Shown here in pieces: positions 27,598-37,753 of a DNA stretch of 60,268 bases. Under the pieces are notes generated by a model. That model made no database searches, had not been told where the DNA came from, and was given only the letters and a program-made list of their open reading frames with translations. The stretch spans positions 1 through 60,268 of the forward strand of contig LFLF01000006.1 in assembly GCA_001184395.1 (NCBI GenBank). The letters run 5' to 3'. A program made the position numbers and the translations under genes. The stretch comes from Candidatus Paraburkholderia calva. GTDB lineage: Bacteria; Pseudomonadota; Gammaproteobacteria; Burkholderiales; Burkholderiaceae. Each line of letters begins with the position of its first letter. The stretch's first letter is position 1.

Positions 27598-27759
27598 GCG
27601 TGGCGTGAAGCCACGGACGGCGCGGCGTTGCCTGTGCTACCGGCCTATGCCATCCGGCCGACTCGTTCGCTCGCGCACAACAGGTTAAACTCTTGCCCTA
27701 TCAGCTGATTTGCGGCTAGCGCAATGGCGCGTTGGTCCTTTCGCTCTCAAGCACGCAAG

Positions 27760-30471
27760 ATGGGCAATCACACCGCAACTCCAGACACTTCCCGCGACCC
27801 GGCACCGGCCGCGCTCCCGGCAGACTTCGCGAACCATACGCCGATGATGCAGCAGTATCTCCGCTTGAAATCGGAGCATCCTGGCACGCTGCTGTTCTAC
27901 CGAATGGGCGACTTTTACGAGCTTTTCTTCGACGACGCCGAAAAGGCCGCACGTCTGCTCGATCTCACGCTCACGCAACGCGGCGTATCCGGTGGCAATC
28001 CGATCAGAATGGCCGGCGTGCCGCATCATGCGTGCGAGCAATATCTGGCCAAGCTGGTGAAACTGGGCGAGTCAGTCGCGATCTGCGAACAGATCGGCGA
28101 TCCGGCCACCTCGAAAGGGCCGGTCGAGCGCAAGGTCGTGCGCGTGGTCACGCCCGGCACGCTCACCGACGCCGCGCTGCTCTCCGACAAGAGCGACGTC
28201 TATCTGATGGCGCTGTGCCCCACGCATAACCGGCGCGGTCTCGTGACCAGCGTCGGCCTCGCGTGGCTGAACCTGGCGAGCGGCGCGCTGCGTCTCGCCG
28301 AAGTCACGCCCGGTCAGGTCGGCGCAGCGCTCGAACGCATCCGTCCGGCCGAAACCCTGATCGCCGACTCGATCACCGACATGCAGGCGTCATTCGGCGT
28401 GGCGAGTCTCGGCGCGACCACGCGTGTACCGGCGTGGCATTTCGATGTGGGTTCGGGCACGCAGCGGCTGCGCGAACAACTGGATGTCGCGAACCTCGAC
28501 GGCTTCGGTGCGCAGACGCTCACCTGCGCCTGCGGCGCGGCGGGCGCCCTGCTGCTCTATGCTGCGGCAACGCAGGGTCAGCAATTGCGTCATGTGCGCA
28601 GCCTCAAGGTGGAATATGAATCCGAATACATCGGGCTCGATCCGTCCACCCGCCGCAATCTCGAACTCACCGAAACCCTGCGCGGCACCAAATCGCCAAC
28701 GCTTTTCTCGCTTCTGGACACCTGCCGCACGACCATGGGCAGCCGCCTGCTGCAACACTGGCTGCATCATCCGCCGCGCGATGCGTCAATCGCGCAGGCG
28801 CATCATCGGGCCATCGGCGCCTTGCTCGACGCACCGGCGACGAGCGGCCTCGACGCGTTGCGCACCGCCTTGCGCAAGATCTCGGACATCGAGCGCATCA
28901 CGGGGCGACTTGCGCTTCTGTCCGCGCGCCCGCGCGATCTCTCGAGCCTGCGCGATACCTTCGCGTCCCTGTCCGAGCTGCGCGAGTGTGTCGCGGCGGT
29001 GCCGGCGCAGGTCGAGGAGCTCGAACGCATCGTGGCATCGCTCGAACCGCCGCCCGAGTGCCTCGAACTGCTGACGAGCGCCGTCATGGCGGAGCCGGCG
29101 GCGCTGATCCGCGACGGCGGCGTGATTGCGCGCGGCTACGACGCCGATCTCGACGAGTTGCGCGATATTTCGGAGAACTGCGATCAGTTCCTGATCGATC
29201 TCGAAGCGCGCGAACGCACGCGCACAGGCATCGCGAATTTGCGCATCGAGTACAACAAGGTGCACGGCTTTTATATCGAAGTGACGCGCGGCCAGACCGA
29301 CAAGGTGCCCGACGACTATCGACGCCGGCAGACGCTGAAGAACGCCGAGCGCTACATCACGCCGGAACTGAAGGCATTCGAAGACAAAGCGCTGTCCGCG
29401 CAGGAGCGCGCGCTGGCGCGCGAGCGTGCGCTTTACGATGCACTGCTGCAGAGCCTGCTGCCCTACATCGCGGATTGCCAGCGCGTGGCCGGCGCGCTCG
29501 CCGAACTCGATCTGCTCGCCGCCTTCGCTGAACGCGCCCGCGCGCTCGACTGGGTCGCACCGGAATTCACGGCGGACGCGGGTATCGATATCGAACAAGG
29601 GCGCCATCCGGTCGTCGAGGCGCAGGTCGAGCAATTCATCGCCAACGACTGTTGCATGAGCCAGGAGCGCAAGCTGCTACTCATCACCGGCCCGAACATG
29701 GGCGGTAAATCAACCTTCATGCGTCAGACCGCGCTGATCGCGCTGATGGCCCACGTGGGCAGCTACGTGCCCGCCCGGCGCGCGCGTTTCGGCGCGCTCG
29801 ATCGCATCTTCACGCGCATCGGCGCCGCCGACGATCTCGCGGGCGGCCGTTCGACCTTCATGGTTGAAATGACCGAGGCGGCCGCCATTCTCAACGATTC
29901 GAGCACATCGAGCCTCGTGTTGATGGACGAAATCGGCCGCGGCACCTCGACCTTCGACGGCCTCGCGCTCGCGTGGGCCATCGCGCGGCATCTGCTCACG
30001 CATAATGCGTGCTACACGATGTTCGCCACGCATTACTTCGAGCTCACGCAACTGCCCTCCGAGTTTCCGCAGGCGGCCAATGTGCATTTGTCCGCGGTCG
30101 AGCACGATCACGGCATCGTGTTCCTGCATGCTGTCAACGAAGGCCTCGCGAATCAGAGTTACGGCCTGCAAGTGGCTCAACTCGCAGGCGTGCCGAACGC
30201 GGTGATCCGCGCGGCGCGCAAGCATCTGCATCATCTCGAACAGATGTCGGCGAGCCAGCACGCCGCGCAGTTCGATCTGTTCGCGAGCCAGCCGTACACA
30301 CCCTACGACGACGCGCCGGAAGAAGCCGGGCCGCCCGCCGACGTACCCGACCATCCGGTGCTCGACAAGCTGCGCGCGATGGACCCGAACGATCTGCGTC
30401 CGCGCGATGCGCTCGATCTGCTCTACGAACTGCATGAACTGGCGAAATCCGCGCCGGATGCATCGCGTTGA
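27760..30471 (+). CDS. mutS: DNA mismatch repair ATPase MutS
   Basis: MutS recognises mismatches and starts methyl-directed repair. I prefer ATG 27760 ([14 protein letters not shown]), giving 903 residues; an in-frame ATG at 27724 is also possible. Mismatch-binding [11 protein letters not shown] (the Phe-X-Glu wedge) lies near residue 47. The connector, core and clamp domains follow. The Walker A motif GPNMGGKS is at residues 644-651 and Walker [17 protein letters not shown] near 720. The C-terminus ends with the helix-turn-helix/tetramer region. There is no frameshift or stop over 2.7 kb, in contrast to its decayed surroundings, so repair is probably kept. Confidence 0.97.
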   Translation: MGNHTATPDTSRDPAPAALPADFANHTPMMQQYLRLKSEHPGTLLFYRMGDFYELFFDDAEKAARLLDLTLTQRGVSGGNPIRMAGVPHHACEQYLAKLVKLGESVAICEQIGDPATSKGPVERKVVRVVTPGTLTDAALLSDKSDVYLMALCPTHNRRGLVTSVGLAWLNLASGALRLAEVTPGQVGAALERIRPAETLIADSITDMQASFGVASLGATTRVPAWHFDVGSGTQRLREQLDVANLDGFGAQTLTCACGAAGALLLYAAATQGQQLRHVRSLKVEYESEYIGLDPSTRRNLELTETLRGTKSPTLFSLLDTCRTTMGSRLLQHWLHHPPRDASIAQAHHRAIGALLDAPATSGLDALRTALRKISDIERITGRLALLSARPRDLSSLRDTFASLSELRECVAAVPAQVEELERIVASLEPPPECLELLTSAVMAEPAALIRDGGVIARGYDADLDELRDISENCDQFLIDLEARERTRTGIANLRIEYNKVHGFYIEVTRGQTDKVPDDYRRRQTLKNAERYITPELKAFEDKALSAQERALARERALYDALLQSLLPYIADCQRVAGALAELDLLAAFAERARALDWVAPEFTADAGIDIEQGRHPVVEAQVEQFIANDCCMSQERKLLLITGPNMGGKSTFMRQTALIALMAHVGSYVPARRARFGALDRIFTRIGAADDLAGGRSTFMVEMTEAAAILNDSSTSSLVLMDEIGRGTSTFDGLALAWAIARHLLTHNACYTMFATHYFELTQLPSEFPQAANVHLSAVEHDHGIVFLHAVNEGLANQSYGLQVAQLAGVPNAVIRAARKHLHHLEQMSASQHAAQFDLFASQPYTPYDDAPEEAGPPADVPDHPVLDKLRAMDPNDLRPRDALDLLYELHELAKSAPDASR

Positions 30472-31804
30472 GCCGCTCGCGCGCCGACACGCGGCGGCGC
30501 GCTTCGCCGCCGCGGCCTTCGCGCTCTGGTGCGGCGCCTTCGCCGATGCGCGCGACGCGCACGCCGAGGGCGCATCGCCGCTGAGTTTCGCGGTCGTCGC
30601 CAACGCGCTCTCGCGTCCCGCCGACGAAGCGCCGGTGCGTCAGATGCTCGATGCGATCGGGCGCGACCGTGACGTCTCGTTCATCGTCTACGACGGCAAC
30701 GTGAAGGATGGCGCGGAAGCCTGCCGCGACGGCATTTTCGAGGCGCGTCACGACGTCCTCGACAGCGCGCGCACGCCGCTCATCCTGCTGCTCGGTCAGC
30801 ACGACTGGGCGGATTGCGGCGCGCCGCTGGCAGGCGGTTACGATCCCGTCGAACGGCTCGACTTCGTGCGGCAACTGTTCTATCCGGATGCCAATTCGCT
30901 CGGCCAAACCCCGCTCACGCTCGCGCGCGAAAGCGACGTCGCGCGCTTTCGAACATTTCGGGAAATCGTGCGCTGGCAGGATCAGGGCGTCGCGTTCATC
31001 GGGCTGAATGTGCCGAACCCGAACAATCACCATCTGACGGCGGGCGGCCGCAACGGCGAATTCGAGGACCGCGCGGTGGCCACGAGCTTCTGGGTGGAGC
31101 ACGCGGCGGAAACGGCGCGCCGCACCGACATGCGCGCGCTCGTCATCATTCTGCAGGGCGATCCGGACTTCGCGCGTTACGAGCGAGGCGAGCGTTTCCC
31201 GTGGCTGCGTTTCTCGCGATCGAGTCAGCCGCGCGACGGTTTTATCGAGCTGAAATGCAGTCTCGTGAAGGCGGCCGAAGCGTTTCGCGGACCGGTCATC
31301 GTCATTCACGGCACGGACACGCCGGAGCCCAACGGCTTTCACATCGATCAACCCTTGCATAACGACAAGGGGTTGACGGTAACCAATCTGACACGCGTGG
31401 CCGTCGCGCTCAAGAGGCCGCAATCGCAATGGCTCGAAGTCCAAAGCGATGCACGCTGGCGTCCGCCCTTCCGCTTGCGGGTACGCGACACGCGCGACGT
31501 CCGCCGCCGCGACAACGCGGAACCGCCATCGCAGATCGAGTCGCCGAGTTCACAGCCGACCCTGCCCTCCTCCGGGCCGACCGCGCTTCCGGGCACCGAT
31601 CAGCCGGAGTATCTGCCGCAGCCGCCGATGTTGCTGCAGCCCGCGTCCGAACTTCCGCCGATCTACATGCCGCCGGCTTCGCAAAACCCGCTAAGCCCGC
31701 AGCCCCAACTGTCGCTGCCGCCGATCTATCCTGTGCCTGCGTCGGGCGTTCAGAACGGCGCACCGCCCGCCCCCGCCGACGGCGCTAACGGCAATACGCA
31801 ATAA
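30458..31804 (+). CDS. exported calcineurin-like phosphoesterase-type protein with Pro-rich tail
   Basis: This gene starts at ATG 30458, 14 bases inside mutS, suggesting co-translation. The product has 448 residues with an N-terminal signal ([20 protein letters not shown], cleavage near DAHAEG). The domain shows a metallophosphoesterase-like layout: [46 protein letters not shown] and [10 protein letters not shown]. The canonical Asp/His metal residues are only partly visible, so activity is unsure. The last 100 residues are Pro/Gln/Ser-rich ([20 protein letters not shown]) and probably disordered. Similar proteins follow mutS in Burkholderia. Function unknown; intact. Confidence 0.8.
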   Translation: MHRVEPLARRHAAARFAAAAFALWCGAFADARDAHAEGASPLSFAVVANALSRPADEAPVRQMLDAIGRDRDVSFIVYDGNVKDGAEACRDGIFEARHDVLDSARTPLILLLGQHDWADCGAPLAGGYDPVERLDFVRQLFYPDANSLGQTPLTLARESDVARFRTFREIVRWQDQGVAFIGLNVPNPNNHHLTAGGRNGEFEDRAVATSFWVEHAAETARRTDMRALVIILQGDPDFARYERGERFPWLRFSRSSQPRDGFIELKCSLVKAAEAFRGPVIVIHGTDTPEPNGFHIDQPLHNDKGLTVTNLTRVAVALKRPQSQWLEVQSDARWRPPFRLRVRDTRDVRRRDNAEPPSQIESPSSQPTLPSSGPTALPGTDQPEYLPQPPMLLQPASELPPIYMPPASQNPLSPQPQLSLPPIYPVPASGVQNGAPPAPADGANGNTQ

Positions 31805-31832
31805 AAAAGCGCAGCCTAAGCTGCACTCGTCG
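31803..31832 (-). terminator. terminator between the phosphoesterase gene and slyD
   Basis: Read on the minus strand, GTGCAGC-TTAG-GCTGCGC (31809-31826) is followed by TTTTTTATT. It suits slyD and may also help stop the convergent gene. Confidence 0.75.
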
Positions 31833-31854
31833 CATTCTGGAAAAGCAAGCGCTT

Positions 31855-32406
31855 TCAGTGCAAGGTCGGACCCGCGTTGTTGCTGCGCGGCTCGTCGTCT
31901 TCGTCCTCGTCGTCTTCTGCGATGGAAAGACCGCCCGCGCCATGTGCATGCTGATGCTCGATTTCATCTTCCGTCGCGTCGCGCACTTCCTGCACCGACA
32001 ACGAAAAACGCAGCGCCAGGCCCGCGAGCGGATGATTGCCGTCGAGTACGACTTTATCTTTGGCGACATCCGTCACGGTGTAAATGAGTGTGTCGAGTTC
32101 GTCGTCGCTGTCTTCGGGCGTGCCTTCGAACTGCATGCCGACTTCGAGCGGCTCGGGAAATTGGTTGCGCTCCTCGATCTTCACGAGTGCGGGATCGTAT
32201 TCGCCGAAGGCATCCTGCGGCTCGAGCTGGATGAGCGTCTCGTAACCCGCCTCCTTACCATCGAGCGCTTCCTCGATCTTGGGGAACGTGCCATCATAGC
32301 CGCCGTGCAGATAGACCATCGGCTCGTCGCTTTCCTCGATCAGATTGCCTTGTGCATCCGATAACTTGTACGCGACCGAAACGACAGTGTCTTTCGCAAT
32401 TTTCAT
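31855..32406 (-). CDS. slyD: FKBP-type peptidyl-prolyl isomerase SlyD
   Basis: SlyD is a cytoplasmic prolyl isomerase and chaperone that can bind nickel. ATG 32404-32406 gives 183 residues (MKIAKDTVVSVAYKLSDAQG). The split FKBP domain has YLHGGYDGTFPKIEEALDGK, with the insert-in-flap segment LIQLEPQDAFGEYDPALVKI following. NHPLAGLALRFSLSVQEVRD completes the fold. The tail has a few His (EHQHAHGAGG) and many acidic residues, so metal binding is weaker than in E. coli. The upstream extension to 32445 lacks similarity and was rejected. Intact. Confidence 0.94.
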   Translation of the reverse strand: MKIAKDTVVSVAYKLSDAQGNLIEESDEPMVYLHGGYDGTFPKIEEALDGKEAGYETLIQLEPQDAFGEYDPALVKIEERNQFPEPLEVGMQFEGTPEDSDDELDTLIYTVTDVAKDKVVLDGNHPLAGLALRFSLSVQEVRDATEDEIEHQHAHGAGGLSIAEDDEDEDDEPRSNNAGPTLH

Positions 32407-32438
32407 GGATCCTCCAAGATACAAGCTTCGATTATACG

Positions 32439-33680
32439 ATGCCAAACGGCCACTCCACGCAACTCCAGTCTCTCCTCCACGGCGTCCAGTCTGCCCGCAA
32501 ACCCCGGCGCACCACTTCCCGACGAAGTCACACCTTTGTTGGGCAATCGTCCACCGCGACAGTTCATCCGGCGTTACTGGCAGAAAAAGCCCCTGCTAAT
32601 CCGCCAGGCGATTCCCGGCATCGCCGCGCCGCTCGCGCGCGACGAACTGTTCGAACTCGCCGATCTCGACGATGTGGAAGCCCGTCTTATCACACGCACT
32701 TCCGGAACACATGGAATCTGGAACACGGCCCATTCGCGCCCGACGAATTGCCCTCGGTCAAGAAGCGCGAATGGACCCCTACTCGTGCAAGGCGTGAATC
32801 TGCACGACGACCGCGCGCATGCTGTGATGAACCGGTTTCGCTTTATTCCGATGCGCGTCTCGATGATCTCATTATCTCCTAAGCAACCGATGGCGGCGGT
32901 GTCGGTCCGTACTTCAACTCTTACGATGTGTTTCTGTTGTAGGTACACGGCAAGCGTCGCTGGCGCATCGGCATGCAGCGCGATCTCTCGCTAAAACCCG
33001 GCCTGCCGTTGAAAGTTTTACAGCACTTCGAGCCGCAGGAGGAATGGGTGCTGGAGCCGGGCGACATGCTTTATCTGCCGCCGCATGTCGCGCATGACGG
33101 CATTGCGGAAGGCGAATGCATGACGTGCTCGATCAGCTTTCGCGCGCCGCCCGCGCATGAGCTCAGCGCGCAGTTCCTTTATCACCTCGCGAAGCGCGCG
33201 GGCGATGCCGCAAGACCTAAAGCGGCCGCGCGCTATCGCGATCCGGAACAGCCGCCGGTCGATAAACCCGCAGCCCTGCCCGTGCTTCTGACCAATCGGA
33301 TTGGCGCGATTTTTGCATGCATCGACTAGATCAAAGGACATTGCGACATTTTTAGGCAGCTATCTCAGTGAGCCTAAATCGAATGTGGTATTCGCTCTGC
33401 CTGAGCGTGCGTTGAATCAGCAAAAGTTTGTTGAACGCGCGAAAAAGACGGGCTTGAAGCTGGATAGAAAGACGATCTTGCTTAATGACGCGAAGTCGTA
33501 TTTCTTGAATGGTAAGGCAGCGAAGCTCATTGCGAACGAGAAAAATGGCTTCCCGAATTTGCCGATACGAGGCGCTTTGAGGCGAAACGCTTTGTAACAC
33601 TTACAGACGATTCGGCAATGACATCTCTGTTGCACGAGTGGTATCGTGCGGGCTGGATTCAGATGGGCCTTTCAGCCTAA
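32439..33680 (+). pseudogene. ribosomal protein arginine hydroxylase-type cupin (RoxA/YcfD family), broken
   Basis: A JmjC-like 2-oxoglutarate/Fe(II) oxygenase that hydroxylates a ribosomal protein. The blocks are scattered over frames: MPNGHSTQLQSLLHGVQSA, IRRYWQKKPLLIRQAIPGIA, NLEHGPFAPDELPSVKKREW, LLVQGVNLHDDRAHAVMNRF, WRIGMQRDLSLKPGLPLKVL, FLGSYLSEPKSNVVFALPER and TLTDDSAMTSLLHEWYRAGW. The metal triad is destroyed: at 32910-32918 the expected His-Phe-Asp reads Tyr-Phe-Asn, and TAG follows at 32940-32942. There are at least six frameshifts. Its start faces slyD across 32 bases. The end is the TAA at 33678-33680. Confidence 0.9.
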
Positions 33681-33809
33681 AATGCGAGTTTGTAAAACGC
33701 TGTTGAGCATTACAGAATCGGACGGTTTTGCTATTCCGCAATATGAAATTTTGTATGAGAAAGACAACGTATCAGCCCCCGATTTATCGACGGTTGTTAC
33801 GAAAGTGCC

Positions 33810-33895
33810 TATAATTTCCGGCCAAGCCATAGGTTGTCTCACACCCAAAAAAGATTGTGTGCTCCAACGCGACTCAGGTCGGTGTTGGAGCACAC
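33810..33895 (+). promoter_or_regulatory. -10 box and long 5' leader hairpin of the small lipoprotein gene
   Basis: A consensus TATAAT lies at 33810-33815. About 40 bases further on is a hairpin with perfect 12-base arms (33857-33868 GTGTGCTCCAAC, 33884-33895 its complement), with an inner CGAC-TCAG-GTCG stem in the loop. Translation begins 52 bases later. On the minus strand the same hairpin is followed by AATCTTTTTT, so it could also terminate antisense transcripts. No -35 box was recognised. Confidence 0.55.
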
Positions 33896-33947
33896 ATTAC
33901 CGGTATGTTGCGCTGTTGCTTACCTTTAACCATAAAAGGACGTGATC

Positions 33948-34124
33948 ATGAAGAAATCCCTCCTCGTAGCATCCCTGTTGGCTGCTGTTGCTCTGGCTGC
34001 ATGCAACAAGTCTAGCGATTCGGCTGCTCCGAGCGCTGCTAGCGATTCGTCGGCTGCTTCGGCTCCTGCCGCTGCTGCTTCGGGCGCGGACGCTGCTGCT
34101 CGGGCTTCGGGCGCAAGCCAGTAA
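33948..34124 (+). CDS. small alanine/serine-rich lipoprotein
   Basis: A 58-residue lipoprotein, ATG 33948 with AAAGGA upstream. It has a clean signal (MKKSLLVASLLAAVALAAC) with lipobox Leu-Ala-Ala-Cys at 16-19, so the mature form starts at Cys19. The remainder is only Ser, Ala, Asp, Gly and Pro (SSDSAAPSAASDSSAASAPA), without secondary structure. It resembles entericidin-like or anchor peptides. The leader hairpin and a strong terminator suggest a highly expressed single-gene message. Function unknown; intact between two pseudogenes. Confidence 0.8.
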   Translation: MKKSLLVASLLAAVALAACNKSSDSAAPSAASDSSAASAPAAAASGADAAARASGASQ

Positions 34125-34170
34125 GTCTCAGGCATATGCCTCGGGCCGCATGAGCGGCCCACAAAGAAAA

Positions 34171-34196
34171 AAACCGGCTCTTGGGCCGGTTTTTCG
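34171..34196 (+). terminator. strong terminator after the small lipoprotein gene
   Basis: AAACCGGC (34171-34178) pairs with GCCGGTTT (34185-34192), followed by TTCGTTT. A second perfect stem (GGGCCGC/GCGGCCC, 34143-34160) lies just before it. Confidence 0.9.
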
Positions 34197-34281
34197 TTTC
34201 AGCTCGTCAATCGCATGGACAGGCTCGTGGACAGGATGTTTGGTAGTTCGATACGTTCCACGCGTGCTCGATCACGCAAGG

Positions 34282-35052
34282 TCAAAGCGCGAGCCAGTCG
34301 AAGCCTTCGTCCTGCGTGGCGACGACGTCGAGCGCGGCCGCATTCACCACGCCCGCAAGCACGGCCTGCGCGAGATGCGTCAGATTGTTCTGCTGACTTA
34401 GATGCGCCGCCACGAGGTAACGCAGCTTCGAGCGATCCAGCGAAGCGAGAATCGCGGCTACCGCGTCATTATTAAGGTGTCCGTGCGTCCCACCGATGCG
34501 CGCTTTCAGCGACGGCGGATAGCGACTCGCGGCGAGCATCTCGACCGTAATTGGATTCGAGCACGAGCGCGTCGCAGCCGCTCAGCACGTTGACGATATG
34601 CGGCGTTGCGACGCCCACGTCGGTCAGCACATCGAGGCGGCATGCGCTGTCCGAGAAAACACGTATTGCAGTGGTTCGTGTACGTCATGAGGCACGGTGT
34701 ATAGGGCAGCACGCAGACATCGCCAATGGCAACGTTTTCATCGCCCCACAACACGTGCAGTTCGATGCCGCATCGTCGGCGCCGACGGCGCTCGCCGTGC
34801 CCCAGCTCATATACAGCGGAATGGAAAACTTGCGCGCGGGCGTCAGCGCGCTACCGATGTGATCCGTATGCTCATGCATATGACGATGGCATCCAGTTCG
34901 TCGGCGCCGCACCCGAGCCGCTCCAGACGACGCTGCGCTTCCTTGCCGGAAAAACCGCAGTCGAGAAGTACGCGCGTCGTGGTCGTGCCACTCGCCGCCT
35001 TGACGAGCAATCCGTTACCTTCACTCCCGCTCCCGAAGCTGGCGAATCTCAC
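34282..35052 (-). pseudogene. metallo-beta-lactamase-fold hydrolase (YycJ/WalJ-like), broken
   Basis: The protein began MRFASFGSGSEGNGLLVKAA, with the family's first strand and then VLLDCGFSGKEAQRRLERLG. The zinc motif (HEHTDHIGSAL) survives in a second frame near 34880, as does YMSWGTASAVGAD. WGDENVAIGDVCVLPYT is in a third, and the end (SRYPPSLKARIGGTHGHLNN, DAVAAILASLDRSKLRYLVA) in a fourth, stopping at 34282. At least four frameshifts are needed. It follows bamC by six bases on the same strand, the usual order in Burkholderia. Confidence 0.87.
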
Positions 35053-35058
35053 GATGCG

Positions 35059-36201
35059 TCAGTTCAACTGCGCATGCAACAGCGACACGATGCGCTGCGC
35101 GTCGGATGAACTATCCGGCTGACCATTCGAATCGACCACACCGACCTGCGTCACCGCGTCGGCCTTCGGCTTCACGTTGACGAGGAACTGGCGCGTGGAC
35201 TTTTGCGTGTTGCTCGAGAAGAACTTGCCAAAGAAACCGTCCTTCTTCAACTCCGCCATGGAGTCTGAATAATGCACGTAGTAAATGCCCTTCTCGCGGT
35301 CGCGATTGTCGACCGTGAAGTTGGTGCGATCGAGCGCGAGTCCCACACGCAACCACGCGCGATCGAACGGCTCGGCGAGATCGAGCGTCGATGCGCCACC
35401 GTTCTGCTCCACCACCACCTTCGCGCCCGCCGGCCGCGGATTGTCGGCGAGCTGCTTGGCCTGCGCTTCGGTGAGGCCGAACTTCTGCATGATCTTCTGC
35501 AGGATCGCGGCTTCGAGCACCGGATTGCGCGGACGCGTTTCCCAGCGCGACGAGGTCTTGTCCTGACCCGTCAGCACTTCTTCCATCGCGCTGTGCGTGA
35601 CGTTGAGATCCGTCGAGCCGTCGGCCGTGCGATCGACTTGCGTGCGGAACATGTCACGCGTACCCGACGAATACGCGAAGTCGAACAGCTTGCCCACGCT
35701 GTTGCGGAACCAGTCGTTTGGAATGTTGGCGCGGTTTTCCGCCCAGTCCGTCGACATAATGCCGGTCTGCGGCGAGTCGGTCTTCAGCGTGAAGCCGTTC
35801 TCGGTCCAGAACTCCTTCAACTGCGGCCACACCTGATCGGGCGTGCGTCCGTCGATGACGAGCCAGCGGCAGTCGCCGTCGCTCTCCACGTGCATGCCGA
35901 ACGGATCCTGCGTGTTCGGTACGCCGAGGGTGAGATTGCCGGTGGGCGTCGGTGTCTGCGCGGCCGTGCCGCCGAGCGTGTTGACGACGGGCGGTGCGGC
36001 GTAGCGCTGGCTGATATCGGCCGTGCTGAGATCGAGCGGCACGTTCAGATTCGGCGCCGTTGCCGCGGTCTTGTAGTTGACGCGGTCCGATGCGAGCCAG
36101 TCGTTGAGCGTATCGCAACCCGAAAGCGCGACGAGCGCACCGACGCCGAGCGACAGCACGCTCAGGCGTGCGGCTTGAGTAAGAAGAGCGGAACGTTTCA
36201 T
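35059..36201 (-). CDS. bamC: outer membrane protein assembly factor BamC
   Basis: BamC is a lipoprotein of the BAM complex that inserts beta-barrels in the outer membrane. ATG 36199-36201 gives 380 residues, with a signal peptide and lipobox ending at Cys29 (ALVALSGC). The unstructured lasso follows (ADISQRYAAPPVV), then two helix-grip domains: RWLVIDGRTPDQVWPQLKEF near residue 110 and FDRAWLRVGLALDRTNFTVD near 275. The open frame extends upstream but has no signal there. It is followed by the MBL pseudogene and preceded by dapA. Intact. Confidence 0.94.
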   Translation of the reverse strand: MKRSALLTQAARLSVLSLGVGALVALSGCDTLNDWLASDRVNYKTAATAPNLNVPLDLSTADISQRYAAPPVVNTLGGTAAQTPTPTGNLTLGVPNTQDPFGMHVESDGDCRWLVIDGRTPDQVWPQLKEFWTENGFTLKTDSPQTGIMSTDWAENRANIPNDWFRNSVGKLFDFAYSSGTRDMFRTQVDRTADGSTDLNVTHSAMEEVLTGQDKTSSRWETRPRNPVLEAAILQKIMQKFGLTEAQAKQLADNPRPAGAKVVVEQNGGASTLDLAEPFDRAWLRVGLALDRTNFTVDNRDREKGIYYVHYSDSMAELKKDGFFGKFFSSNTQKSTRQFLVNVKPKADAVTQVGVVDSNGQPDSSSDAQRIVSLLHAQLN

Positions 36202-36357
36202 GAGGTCCTTCTTTGCTGCGGATAACGCATTGCGTCGCATCGATCTAGCTTCGCGCGAAGTCGATGCCGATGTGTGGCAGATGATTAGCGAAGCGGTGCA
36301 CGACGATTGCTGGCGACGTGAGCATCGAAGCCGATACGCCGCCACATTCGACCGTAC

Positions 36358-37263
36358 TCAGGCAAGCAGGCCGCCGTCGCGCAGCGCGTCGCACACGACG
36401 TCGTGATACTTCGCGTCGAGCGGCGTGAGCGGAAGGCGGATGCCGCCTTCCATGCGGCCGAGCGCCTGCAGCGCCCATTTTGCCGGAATCGGATTGGCTT
36501 CGCAGAACAACTGCTTGTGCAAAGACAGCAGTTGCATGTGGATGCGGCGCGCGGTAACGACATCGCCTTCGAGCGCGGCGCGGCACAACTGGCTAATCTC
36601 CTTCGGCGCGACGTTGGCCGTCACCGAGATGTTGCCGTGGCCGCCGAGCAGCATCAATGCGATGGCGGTGGGATCGTCGCCGCTGTAAATGGCGAAATGC
36701 GCCGGCGCGTGTTTGATCAGGTGCGCGGCACGGTCGATGTTGCCCGTCGCTTCCTTCACACCGATGATGCCTGGCACATCCGCGAAACGCAGGATGGTTT
36801 CGTTGCTCATGTCGGCAACGGTGCGGCCCGGCACGTTGTAGAGGATCACGGGCAGGTCGACGGCTTCGGCAATCGCCTTGAAGTGACGATACATGCCCTC
36901 TTGAGTCGGCTTGTTGTAATACGGAACCACTTGCAGCGTGGCGTCCGCGCCGACCTTCTTCGCTTGATTGGAGAGCTCGATGGCTTCCGCCGTCGAATTG
37001 CCGCCTGCGCCCGCGATGATCGGGATACGGCGCGCCGTATACTCGACGGCCGTCTGAATCATCAGCACGTGCTCTTCGACCGACAGCGTGGCCGATTCGC
37101 CGCTCGTGCCGCCGACGACGATGCCGTTCGACCCTTGCTCGATGTGCCAGTCCACGAGTTTTCGAAACGCCGGCAGATCGAGACTACCGTCCTCGTGCAT
37201 CGGTGTGACGATGGCAGGAATGCTGCCGCGGATCTGGATGCCGCCGTTAGTTCTGTTTGTCAT
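36358..37263 (-). CDS. dapA: 4-hydroxy-tetrahydrodipicolinate synthase
   Basis: DapA condenses pyruvate with aspartate semialdehyde, the first step specific to diaminopimelate and lysine. It has 301 residues: [20 protein letters not shown] at the N-terminus, [17 protein letters not shown], the catalytic-Tyr block [17 protein letters not shown], then [16 protein letters not shown] with the Schiff-base Lys. The C-terminal [14 protein letters not shown] is complete. Together with lysC this keeps cell-wall precursor supply. The 156 bases between it and bamC hold no gene. Intact. Confidence 0.96.
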   Translation of the reverse strand: MTNRTNGGIQIRGSIPAIVTPMHEDGSLDLPAFRKLVDWHIEQGSNGIVVGGTSGESATLSVEEHVLMIQTAVEYTARRIPIIAGAGGNSTAEAIELSNQAKKVGADATLQVVPYYNKPTQEGMYRHFKAIAEAVDLPVILYNVPGRTVADMSNETILRFADVPGIIGVKEATGNIDRAAHLIKHAPAHFAIYSGDDPTAIALMLLGGHGNISVTANVAPKEISQLCRAALEGDVVTARRIHMQLLSLHKQLFCEANPIPAKWALQALGRMEGGIRLPLTPLDAKYHDVVCDALRDGGLLA

Positions 37264-37329
37264 GAAACTCTATGAATTTAATCGTGAAAAGCGATATTAT
37301 CCATCATCCGATTATAGCGGATTAGCCGG

Positions 37330-37753
37330 TCAAAACGTAACGCGGCCAACCCGAGGTCATGTTACCAATCGTGAGTGTCTTTCCGATCCTTTCATCGGAC
37401 GAGTTCGCTGCTTGCGGCTCGCGAACCGCGCAAATGCGCTGCACGTAGGCAGGACGCGCGCTTCGACGAAGCCGTCTTCGAAAGCGATCACGCGCAGCTT
37501 GCCGGGCACCGCCTCCAGCAAATTCGCCCGCTTCGAGCAGAAACGCCGGATTTGACGGTTTGCCGACGGTTTGGTTGCCGGCGGCAAAAGTTTTATAGAG
37601 TAGGATGCCGCCGGGCGCGAGCGCATCGACGAGATGATAGAACAACGGCCGATGCCCGCGCGCATGCCGCCCGCTACCGGAGGCGACGTCGAGTACTTCG
37701 GCGCCGGCGCCAAGCAGATGCGCCCAGCGCGCGATCCACGCGCTCGCTTCCAT
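37330..37753 (-). pseudogene. SAM-dependent methyltransferase with internal deletion
   Basis: Its ATG (37751-37753) overlaps the trpS stop as TGATG, implying translational coupling. The start MEASAWIARWAHLLGAGAEV, then LDVASGSGRHAR (SAM-binding motif I), is normal, but the sequence jumps directly to RPLFYHLVDALAPGGILLYK. About 60-70 residues of the central fold are missing. A later frameshift puts the end (GKLRVIAFEDGFVEA, then CSAFARFASRKQ) out of frame. The target is unknown. Plainly non-functional. Confidence 0.85.

Noticed and set aside
32352-32882. 176-codon ORF as a separate gene after slyD
   Set aside because: Its pieces (MPNGHSTQLQSLLHG, NLEHGPFAPDELPS) are parts of the frameshifted RoxA-type gene.
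33646-33945. ORF of 99 codons upstream of the small lipoprotein
   Set aside because: It overlaps the end of the RoxA pseudogene, the -10 box and the leader hairpin, and has no recognisable protein features.
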